This document shows positions 5,901 to 13,400 of a stretch of DNA of 16,977 nucleotides, piece after piece. The notes under the pieces are model-generated. The model made no database searches, was not told the DNA's origin, and worked only from the letters and a program-made list of their open reading frames with translations. The stretch lies in NCBI GenBank assembly GCA_938004815.1, contig CALKVR010000629.1:1-16977 (forward strand). Reading direction: 5' to 3'. The position numbers were made by a program, and so were the translations under genes. Origin of the DNA: an uncultured Polyangiaceae bacterium (lineage in GTDB: Bacteria > Myxococcota_A > Polyangia > Polyangiales > Polyangiaceae). Each line of letters begins with the position of its first letter. The stretch's first letter is position 1.

Positions 5901-7719
5901 GCGCACGGCGACGCAGCCGGACCTCGAGGCCGAAGCGCGCATGCTCGAGGCCGACGCGCTGGAGGCGCTGGGCCGCCGCGCCGAGGCCCAAGAGCCTCTG
6001 GCGGCGGCGCGCGAGCTCTGGGCACGTCTCGCCGACAGCTTGCCCGAGCCGCTCCGCGACGGCTTCTTTCGTCACCCGCGCCGTCGCGACCTGCGCGAGC
6101 CAGTCGTGGCCCAGAGGAGCAGCGCGCGCGAGGGCCGCGCCGAGAAGCTCGAGCGCCTCGTCACCCTGTTCCGCAAGCTCAATACCTCGCTCGAGGTCCC
6201 GGACGTCCTCTCCATGACCCTCGACGCCGCGATCGAGCTCACGAACGCCGAGCGCGGCTTCGTCGTGCTCGCGGGCGCCGACGGGGCGATGCGCGTGCCG
6301 GTCGCGCGCAACATCGACCGCGAGCGCGTCGGCAAGAGCCACCTCAAGTTCAGTCGAAGCATCGCCGAGCGCGCGATCGAGTCGGGCGAGCCCGTCGTTA
6401 CCGTCGACGCGCAGTCCGACGAGCGATTTCGCGAGAACGCGAGCGTTCACGCGATGAAGCTGCGGAGCGTGCTCGCGGTCCCCATCCGGTCCCCGGGCGG
6501 GGTCCTGGGGTCGCTCTACGTCGACAACCGCTTCGGTCGCGGCCGGTTCGAGCCCGACGACGTCGAGCTCCTGCTTTCGTTCGCGGATCAGGCCGCGCTC
6601 GCGCTGCGCAACGCGTCTCTCCTCGACGAGCTGCGCGACCGTACCCGCGAGCTCGAGGCCGAGCGTTCGCGGATCGCCGACGTCGCGCGCGGGCAGGCCG
6701 AAGAGATCGGGCGCCTGGCCGAGGAGGTGAAGGTGCGCCAAGAAGCGCTCGAGAGCCGGTATGACTTCGGCGCGATTGTGGGCAAGAGCCCCTCGCTGAG
6801 GAGCGTCTTCAGGACGCTCGACCGGGTCGTCGATGCGCCCGTGTCGGTGCTCGTCACCGGTGAGAGCGGCACGGGCAAGGAGCTCGTCGCACGCGCCCTG
6901 CACTTCGCGAGCGCGAGAAAGGCGGGGCCCTTCGTCGGGATCAACTGCGCGGCGCTCCCCGCGAGTCTGCTCGAATCGGAGCTCTTCGGTCACGTCCGCG
7001 GCGCCTTCACGGGGGCGGAGCGCGACCGTACCGGGCTCATGGTGGCGGCGCGAGGCGGCACGCTGTTTCTCGACGAGCTCGGCGAGCTGCCGCTCGACAT
7101 GCAGGCCAAGCTGCTGCGCGTTCTGCAGGAGCGCGAGGTGCGGCCGCTAGGGAGCAGCGACGCCGTCGCCGTCGACTTCCGCCTCGTGTGCGCGACGAAT
7201 CGCGAGCTCCGCGACGAGGTCGCGCGGGGTCGCTTTCGCGAAGATCTGTTCTTCCGGGTCGGCGTCGTCGAGGTCGCCTTGCCGCCGCTCCGCGATCGGC
7301 TCGAAGACTTGCCCGCGCTCGCCGCCCACTTCTTGCGGCGCGCGAGCGGCGAGCTCGGCCGGCCTCCGCTGCGGATCTCCGGTTCGGCCATGCGTCGCCT
7401 GAGCGAGCATCCGTTTCCCGGCAACGTGCGCGAGCTCGAGAACGTCCTCATGCGCGCGGCCGTCATGTGCGAGAAGAGCGAGATCGGCGTCGACGACCTC
7501 GGCCTCCACGCGCCCCTCGCGGCGAAGCGCCGCCGCCCGCCCAACGAGCGCGACGCCTACGAGGCCGCGCTCGAGCGGACGGGGTGGAACGTCGTGCAAG
7601 CGGCGCGTGATCTGGGCGTTCCCCGCGCCACGTTCTACCGCAAGCTCGAGCGTTTCGGGCTCGACGGGGCCCGCCAGCGAAAGCGCGTGGCGGGCGCTGC
7701 CGCAAGTAAGGCCGAGTAA
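2938..7719 (+). CDS. Ser/Thr kinase - AAA - solenoid - GAF - sigma-54 activator fusion protein
   Basis: About 1,593 residues, cytoplasmic, no membrane segment seen. Order: kinase (about 1-235) with a Gly-loop (LGEGGLAS), the ATP-binding Lys in VCLKLL, catalytic HGDVKPDN, metal-binding DLS in place of DFG, and APE; AAA_16-like ATPase (about 246-460) whose Walker A GSRGMGAS lacks the Lys, with Walker B VVDDAD; an Ala-rich TPR-like solenoid (about 460-1050); GAF (about 1076-1230); coiled coil (about 1228-1276); sigma-54 AAA+ (about 1277-1520) with GESGTGKE, GAFTGA at 1355-1360 and LFLDELGELP; Fis-type HTH (about 1537-1580). Start problem: the N-lobe is in frame from just after TGA 2920-2922, but the first ATG/GTG/TTG is TTG 3133, which would delete the Gly-loop and Lys. 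I place the start at ATC 2938 (giving EPGTLIADRYR) as a placeholder. A non-canonical start or a 1-nt indel after ATG 2919 are both possible. It probably activates sigma-54 transcription in response to a signal sensed by its GAF or solenoid region. Confidence 0.9.
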   Translation: MEPGTLIADRYRVVAPLGEGGLASALLVDDEALDRRVCLKLLHTGADVSHLVDELDSLVGLVHPSLVRVHDLGVALILSVPRPFLTMDAVQGETLDVFAAGRRFDEVRPAFIDVARALAYLHRSGRAHGDVKPDNVIVGPDGRATVIDLSCARRFGAAGNVSGTPGYLAPEALRGAPASARHDVFGLGVSVRAVARSLADGLPEPVSALVRRMVRDDPAARPAEMAEVLELLGDASGAAPARGSQPRRSIGRDREHEALQAFLAAVERGDAGPRLAVVRGSRGMGASRLLREIKWAAQRRMRVVEAFAHGPAPMASLIRRIAGDDARADLRLAAMAAVDRLRALGDPALLVVDDADALDGIDREALDVIARLVGPTDPFGLLVSHRGGASPELFGASERTIDIALGALDEASVAAWIADVGRDDDPHRTWQATGGVPGDLAVVLSGDEAARDRDGDVEGQLAALGPDEREALSYVVALAPLAAETELAQMAVGAAALAAIQARGLAVRRIGGWALARPLHTDRIAARLDLAATHDTLARRARERLADVALDADARADAAASAVRHLASAGKLPEAVSLVRSSLAAIERRPAPWRAPLAAVVDAGVEDGALDLAAALLAAGDGERARRLADARLAHAEATGDARADVRLLAARCALEGDDAAGALRLATAGLDLARTDEERARLSEVLARAHIRLGDHAAARAAAEPALALARDPSLLADLHEDAGVAASFLADHAVARVHLAAAAALGRDLSSPKRLLRALSYQAIDAYRAADLPAALSGYRQALAVAEENGLAAQMARASLNLGTASHASGRLGDALAAYERGQRLASALGQADLAVVLEFNVAKLYADAGAFERARARALSCRALATERAMPFFVAAAASVDGDCALALGDAAEAVRAFEAARAGFERVGAAREEVEERIELARAALAAGSWSSSARRVASARAAEAVRDAPDLAARAALVAARVALASREPPVALAEAHAALRHARTATQPDLEAEARMLEADALEALGRRAEAQEPLAAARELWARLADSLPEPLRDGFFRHPRRRDLREPVVAQRSSAREGRAEKLERLVTLFRKLNTSLEVPDVLSMTLDAAIELTNAERGFVVLAGADGAMRVPVARNIDRERVGKSHLKFSRSIAERAIESGEPVVTVDAQSDERFRENASVHAMKLRSVLAVPIRSPGGVLGSLYVDNRFGRGRFEPDDVELLLSFADQAALALRNASLLDELRDRTRELEAERSRIADVARGQAEEIGRLAEEVKVRQEALESRYDFGAIVGKSPSLRSVFRTLDRVVDAPVSVLVTGESGTGKELVARALHFASARKAGPFVGINCAALPASLLESELFGHVRGAFTGAERDRTGLMVAARGGTLFLDELGELPLDMQAKLLRVLQEREVRPLGSSDAVAVDFRLVCATNRELRDEVARGRFREDLFFRVGVVEVALPPLRDRLEDLPALAAHFLRRASGELGRPPLRISGSAMRRLSEHPFPGNVRELENVLMRAAVMCEKSEIGVDDLGLHAPLAAKRRRPPNERDAYEAALERTGWNVVQAARDLGVPRATFYRKLERFGLDGARQRKRVAGAAASKAE

Positions 7720-7750
7720 GGATCGGTTTGGGCGGGACGCGGTACCACTC

Positions 7751-7769
7751 GAGGACCCTGGAGGTCCTC
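7751..7769 (+). promoter_or_regulatory. Hairpin covering the ribosome-binding site of the 7770 gene
   Basis: GAGGACC (7751-7757) pairs perfectly with GGTCCTC (7763-7769) around the loop CTGGA and ends directly at ATG 7770. The Shine-Dalgarno GGAGG (7760-7764) is partly in the loop and partly in the 3' arm. Folded mRNA would therefore hide the ribosome-binding site. There is no U-run, so it is not an intrinsic terminator. Confidence 0.5.
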
Positions 7770-9665
7770 ATGACGCAGCTTCTCCTCCGCTTGGTCCCCG
7801 CTCTCTCGATCGTCGCTCTGGCCTTCGCTTGCGCCTCGGGTGACGAGGCGCCGGCCGACGGGCCGGCGCCTCACGGCGGCGCGGCCGGCGCGTCCAGCTC
7901 GACCGGCGACGGCGGCAGCACCGGGACGTTCACCGAGCCGGCCGGCGGGGGCCCCCCCGGGATGGAGTGCCAGCCGTGCTCCGAGGACTTCACGCAGGTG
8001 CTCAACTGCGATGGCAGCGTCAAAGAGACGTGTCCGCCCGATCTCGCGTGCGGATCACCGGGCGTTTGCATGGCGCCGTGCGACGCGGCGACGGCCAACA
8101 AGTCGTCGATCGGCTGCGACTACTACGCGGTCACGTTGAGCGCGATGGGCTCGGGCTTCGGCGGGTGCTTCGTGTCGTTCGTCGCCAACACGTCGAGCCA
8201 GAACGCCCACATCGAGGCGTCGTGGGCCGGCGCGCCGATCGATCTCGCTGCCCACGCAGCGCTCCCCGTCGGGTCCGGGCCTGACATCACTTACGAGCCG
8301 TACGATCCGGCCGCGGGCCTCGCGCCGGGCGAGGTCGCGATCCTTTTTCTCGCCAACGATCCGGGCCCGCACGGAAACTGGATGCCGGCGGCGGCGTGTC
8401 CGGTCCCGGCCGCGGTAGGCCTCGACGCGCACGTGCACTTCGGCTTGAACATCTCGACCGGTCGCGGCGACGGCTTTCACATCACGACCGACCAGCCCGT
8501 CGTCGCCTACCAGATGTTGCCGTACAACGCGGCCTCGGCGGCTACGACCGGCGCCACGCTGCTCATCCCCACGAGCGCGTGGGACACGAACTACGTCGCG
8601 GTGAACGCGTACCGCGCCGCGGATTGGCAAGGGCTGGCGTTGCCGCCGACGATGGCCATCGTCGCGAAAGAGGACGGCACCACCGTCACCATCCTGCCCA
8701 AGGTCGACATCCAGACGGGCTACAACGTGCAGGGCGCGCCTGCCAACACGCCGATGGGCTACGTGCTGAACGCGGGCGACACGATCGAGTTCATCCAGAC
8801 CGAAGAGCTCACGGGCAGCCCCATCCAGTCAGACAAACCGATCGGCCTCTTCGCCGGGCACATGGCGCTTCGTATCCCCTACAACGTCGACTACTCCGAT
8901 CACGCCGAGCAGCAGATCCCGCCCGTGCGCGCCCTCGGTAGCGAGTACGCCGTCGTGAGCTACCGCGATCGCGTCGAGGGTGTGACCGAGAACCGCATGC
9001 ACCGCCTCGTGGGCGCCGTCGACGGTACGGTGTTGACCTACGATCCACCGATACCCGGAGCACCGGCGTCGCTCGACCTCGGCGACGTCGTCGAGCTCTA
9101 CACCGACACGCCGTTCGTCGTCCGCAGCCAGGACGACGAGCACCCGTTCTTGGCGTTCACCTACATGAACGGCTCCGGCAACCTCACCGAAGCAGGCGCG
9201 CCCGCCGGCTACGGCGACACCGACTTCTTGCGCGTCGTCGCCGGCAAGCAGTTCCTGAAGCGCTACGTGTTCTTCACCGACCCGACGTACCCCGAGACCA
9301 ACCTCGTCGTCATTCGCCGGCGCGAAGAGAGCGGCTTCGCCGACGTCACCCTCGACTGCGCGGGCGTGATCGGCGGATGGCAGCCCGTGGGGAGCGGCTC
9401 GACCTACGAGTTCACCCGTGTCGATCTGTCGCGGCACGACTTCGAGGGGCAGGGCGCATGCGACACGGGCCGGCGCGAGATGAGCTCGGAGGGCCACTTC
9501 GGTGTCTGGGTCTGGGGCTGGGGTAGCCCCGAGACCCGCGCGGGCGAAGACACGCCGTGCGACATCACGCAGCCCGACAACTCGTGCGACGTCAGCTACG
9601 CCTACCCGGCGGGCGAGAACGTGCTCCCGATCAACACCGTCGTCGTGCCCCCGGTGCCTCGATGA
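7770..9665 (+). CDS. IgGFc-binding-protein-like lipoprotein
   Basis: Predicted 631-residue exported lipoprotein. A hydrophobic signal peptide ends at Cys21 in LAFAC; the residue at -3 is Ala, so the lipobox is slightly atypical. A Ser/Gly/Thr-rich linker (about residues 25-60) and a small Cys-rich segment (CQPCSEDF...CMAPC) follow. The rest, from about residue 110, resembles the N-terminal IgGFc-binding domain found in many myxobacterial surface proteins. Visible family traits are SSIGCDYYAV near its start, repeated strand-rich units such as FHITTDQPVVAYQ and SDKPIGLFAGH, and NLVVIRR near the C-terminus. The ligand in bacteria is unknown; antibody binding should not be assumed. ATG 7770 has a GGAGG 5 nt upstream, so the in-frame GTG-like start at 7728 is rejected. 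It lies 50 bp after the activator gene and 12 bp before the next lipoprotein, a likely operon. Confidence 0.88.
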   Translation: MTQLLLRLVPALSIVALAFACASGDEAPADGPAPHGGAAGASSSTGDGGSTGTFTEPAGGGPPGMECQPCSEDFTQVLNCDGSVKETCPPDLACGSPGVCMAPCDAATANKSSIGCDYYAVTLSAMGSGFGGCFVSFVANTSSQNAHIEASWAGAPIDLAAHAALPVGSGPDITYEPYDPAAGLAPGEVAILFLANDPGPHGNWMPAAACPVPAAVGLDAHVHFGLNISTGRGDGFHITTDQPVVAYQMLPYNAASAATTGATLLIPTSAWDTNYVAVNAYRAADWQGLALPPTMAIVAKEDGTTVTILPKVDIQTGYNVQGAPANTPMGYVLNAGDTIEFIQTEELTGSPIQSDKPIGLFAGHMALRIPYNVDYSDHAEQQIPPVRALGSEYAVVSYRDRVEGVTENRMHRLVGAVDGTVLTYDPPIPGAPASLDLGDVVELYTDTPFVVRSQDDEHPFLAFTYMNGSGNLTEAGAPAGYGDTDFLRVVAGKQFLKRYVFFTDPTYPETNLVVIRRREESGFADVTLDCAGVIGGWQPVGSGSTYEFTRVDLSRHDFEGQGACDTGRREMSSEGHFGVWVWGWGSPETRAGEDTPCDITQPDNSCDVSYAYPAGENVLPINTVVVPPVPR

Positions 9666-9677
9666 GCTGGTACGATC

Positions 9678-10481
9678 GTGCTCGTGTGGCAGGTGCCTTC
9701 TTTTCGGCTCGCTGTCGTCGGCGCGGCGGTATCGGGCTGCGTCGCCGACCCGCTCTTCGTCGGGGCCGGTGGCGCAGGCGGCGCCGGGGGCGCGACGTCC
9801 GCGGCGTCGTCGTCGAGCGACGCCACCACCGCGGCGAGCAGCAGCTCATCGACCGCGTCGAGCGCCGCCACCACCGCGAGCGCCGGCGGGTCGGGTGGCG
9901 AGGGTGGCGGCTGCGAGCTGCCGCCGGTCGCTCCGTGCGGCGGCTTCTCTGACGACTTCTCCGCGCCGCTCGTGGTCCCCGGCGAGTGGATCAGGCACGG
10001 CGCGGCCGCAAACTTCACCCTCATGAACGACGAGCTGGTCGTCCACATGACCGCGAGCGCGCAGACGATGTACCTGGAGACGGCAGGCATGTTTCCGTTC
10101 TCCGACTGCGCCGTTTGGGCTCGCGTCGTTCAGCCGGCAGAGCCCGTCGACATCATCACGCGCATTTCGGTCGGCCCCTTCGACATGAACAACGTCTACA
10201 ACATCGGCGTCGCGAACGGCCTGCTCCTCGCTCGTCAGGGCGACATGGTGCTGGCCATGACGGCCTACGACCCGATGACGATGCGCTACGTCCGCCTGCG
10301 CGCCGACGCCGACAGCGTGCACTTTGGCCACTCGATCGACGCGGCGTGCTGGAGCGAGATCCACACCGAGAGCATGTCGACGGTCCCGATCTACACCGGG
10401 CGGCTCGTGCTGGAGCACATCATGGCGGTCCCGGGCAGCGTGGGCGACGGTGTCTTCGACGACTACAACGTGACGCCCTGA
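9678..10481 (+). CDS. Lipoprotein with Ser/Gly-rich linker and probable beta-sandwich domain
   Basis: Predicted 267-residue lipoprotein. The signal peptide ends in lipobox VSGC (Cys21). A long low-complexity linker of Gly, Ala, Ser and Thr (about residues 30-77) separates it from a C-terminal domain beginning near CGGFSDDF. The pattern FxDDFSxPL...W...G, then strand-rich segments including NVYNIGVANG and MRYVRLRADADSVHFGHS, suggests a concanavalin A/LamG-like or DUF1349-like beta sandwich, which often binds carbohydrate. This is a fold guess. GTG 9678 is used. GTG 9684 and 9693 are in frame and would shorten the signal peptide by 2 or 5 residues; none has a clear Shine-Dalgarno. It follows the IgGFc-like gene by 12 bp and ends 6 bp from the convergent giant gene. 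Confidence 0.82.
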   Translation: MLVWQVPSFRLAVVGAAVSGCVADPLFVGAGGAGGAGGATSAASSSSDATTAASSSSSTASSAATTASAGGSGGEGGGCELPPVAPCGGFSDDFSAPLVVPGEWIRHGAAANFTLMNDELVVHMTASAQTMYLETAGMFPFSDCAVWARVVQPAEPVDIITRISVGPFDMNNVYNIGVANGLLLARQGDMVLAMTAYDPMTMRYVRLRADADSVHFGHSIDAACWSEIHTESMSTVPIYTGRLVLEHIMAVPGSVGDGVFDDYNVTP

Positions 10482-10487
10482 TCCGGC

Positions 10488-13400
10488 TCAGCGCGTAGCC
10501 GGCCTCAGCAGCTGCCTCGCCTCGTTCACCTGCGGCACGAAGCGATCCTGCCACTTGCCGGTGTCGATCTTCTCGAGCAGCGCTCGAGCCGCCGCGGCGT
10601 CGGCGGCCTTGCCGCGAGCCCTGAGCAGGTGAGCCTTGGAGAGGAGCCACGTGGGGTTGGTCGGCTCGACCGACGCCGCCCGATCCCACAGGCCGAGCGC
10701 CTCGTCGAAGTCGCCTCGTGACTCGAGCGCCGCGGCCACCTTGGCGAACGCGTCGCCCTCGCCGGGGTGCCGATCGATGATGCTGAACAGCTGGCGGTGG
10801 GCCTCGCTCTTCATCCCGAGCCGGTCCATGGCGGCCGCGACGGTGAGGTCGACCTCGGCGTTGTCGGGGTCTTCGCGCCGCCAGTTGCGCGCCGTCTCGA
10901 TCACGGCCGCGAGCGCAAAGGGCTGCCGCGCGGGGTCGCCCTGGTGATGCTTGACCTGAAGGGTGAGCAAGCGCTGATACCGCTGGCGCACGAGGCTCAT
11001 GGACACCTCGACGTCCTTCGACACGTCCATCGAGCGTGTGACGAGCGTCGCGGCGTCGTCGAACCGCCCCAGCCGCTCCGCCGCCTCCGAGGCCGTGTCC
11101 AGCGCATCCGCCACGGGGCTCTCGGCCTGAACGAGCGGCTTCAGCGCGCGCTCGGCGTCGCGCGCTCGGTCGAGCGTGAGCAGCAGGCGTGCCATGCCCA
11201 GCCTCTCGATCACCCCGGCGCCGCCCGACTGCTCGAAGCGCTCGAGGATGGGATCGACGTCGTCGAACAGGCGCCCGCCGGCGGCGCCGTCGGGGCGCAC
11301 GCCGCGCGCGAGCGAGTCGACGAACAGGAGGATCTGCATCGCGGTTCCGCGCTTCTCGAGGTGGTCGCGCCACTTGGCCCAGAAGAGCCGCACCCCGACG
11401 TCGCCACGCGCGCGGCGGATGATGTCGCGCGTCTGCCATTCGACGGCGGGGGCCAGGCCGCGCTCCAGCGACGTCTCGAAGGACCGCACCAGGAGAGCAG
11501 CCGACTCCTCGGGGCGGCTCCATGGGTCTACGAGCGCGCGATGCCGGTCGGCGATGAAGCCCACCTCCGGGTCCTCGGAGAGCAGCTCCCAGATGCGGAG
11601 GCTCTTCTGTTGGTCGCTCCACCGGGCGCGCTCGGCGGCGGTGCGGACCACGAGAAACCGCATCTCCGAGCGCATCGCAGGGTCTTTGATCGCGGCCGCG
11701 ACGCGACGCTCGGTGGCGTCCGATGGCGACGCCTCGCCCTCGAGGTCCATGAGGATCGAGCGGTACGTCACCCACGCGCCGAGCGGGGTCCCTCTCAGGC
11801 CGAGCGAAGCGAACGCGGTTCGCCGCTTCGCGGAGTCGGAGACGAGGTTGGCTTCGAGCACGCGGCGCACCGCGTCGGCCGCCGGCAGCGAAGCGAGCGC
11901 CCTCTTCTGATCGGGCTCGGCCAGGCGGTCGAGCGCGTGGGACGCGAGCACGAGCTCACCCTTGGTCATCGAGCCGCGCGCGCTCAGGATGGCCGACGCC
12001 GCCTTGTGGCTGCAGTCGTCGTCTGCCAGCGCGGCGCAGGCCGCGAGCTTCTCGCGTTGCAGGTCCACGAATGTCTGCGAGCCGGGCTTCGCGCTCTCGA
12101 GCCGAGCGTCGAGCCGCACGGGGGTCGCGACCGGCACCATCACCGAGGTCGAGGCCGGCTCGGCCGTGATCTGTGCGGAGCCGTCCGGCAAGAACCGCTG
12201 CTCGCGGCCATCGGGCCAGAACACGCTGATCTCGTTGGCGGCTCCGTACGACAGGCGCGCTTCGCGCGACGCGCCCTGACGGATCCACCGTACGCGCGTG
12301 ATGCGGCCGTCGGCGTCGAACGAGAGCTCGATGTCCTCGAGCTCGGGCGCCTCGTCACCCGCGTCGTCCAGCTTCGGCGCGGCGAAGAGGACCGAGCCGT
12401 CGTCTCGCACCGTCACCGTCAGACCGGCGAGCGTCTCCGGCGCCGGCGCGACGAACGGAGCATCGGCTGCGAGGAGCCACGGCGCCGCGCCGCCGACCCT
12501 CCGCTGCACCGCCAGATCCAGCTCGCCCGAGTACGATGTGAGGACGGAACCGTCATAGATGGTCACGTCGCCGGCCTGGTCGCGCCACGCCACCGAGCCC
12601 TTGGCGTCGACCGAGACGCGCTTGGCCCCCGGCCCCTCGCCCCGCCAGCTGCCGCCCAGGAGCGCGCGGCGTGCCCGCGCGAGCGCGTTCACCGCCGCCT
12701 CGGGCGGACCTGCCGGCGCCGCAGCGCGCCCGGGCGCCCCCGTCGTCTCGCTCGCGACCTCGATCGCCTCGCGCGTGAGGTCCACCGAGCTCAGGGTCAG
12801 CGCGGGCACGAGCTCGGTCAGGTCGTCGAAGCGTGCGTCGTAGCTCGACACGAACGCGGTCGGGTGGGCGCCGCTGAGCGCGTCGTCGAGGAACTCGACC
12901 GAGTAGGTGGACGGCAGCAGCGTGGTCAGGGTCTGGGTCTCGTTCTCGGAGAGCAGGCCGATCATGCCGAAGTCTTGTGGGGCGCTCGGCGTCCCGTTCG
13001 CGAGGGACGAGCCCCAAGGATTGCGCGAACGGCGTGATGGCGTCGGCCCCGCCCACCCCGACGCTTCGCCGCGCGGCGCGCGGCGATCGGCGCGGGTGCG
13101 CTCCGCCATCTCGGTCGACTTCGACTGCACGATGACGTCGCGGTGGCGACCGCCGAGGCGCCCCGAGCCCGAGCCGAACCCTTGGCCGGTGCCGGTGCCG
13201 ATCGTCCCGATCGAGCCGAGGCCGCGGCCCCCGCCGCCCTCGCCGATGCCCGACAGACGCAGCCCGCCGAAGCCGCCCTGAGCGAAGATCTCGGTCGGCA
13301 TGCGGTGCACGAGGTCCCACGATGCGTCGAGCGCGATCGGCTCCGAGCCGAGCGGCTCGTACCGCACGTCGATCTTCTTCGGCGCGTCGTAGACGGCCCA

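Noticed and set aside
5521..6993. A 490-codon minus-strand frame
   Set aside because: Antisense shadow of the GAF and sigma-54 AAA+ coding region.
7725..7750. Sigma-54 promoter ahead of the 7770 lipoprotein gene
   Set aside because: A GG with GT rather than GC ten bases later, and no TTGC; the match is too weak.
10482..10487. Terminator between the convergent genes
   Set aside because: Only six bases separate them and I see no stem with a U-run there.
10767..13037. A 756-codon open frame on the plus strand
   Set aside because: It lies opposite the FecR-VIT-VWA gene, has no recognisable domain and has the Arg/Ala/Val-rich composition of a GC-driven shadow.
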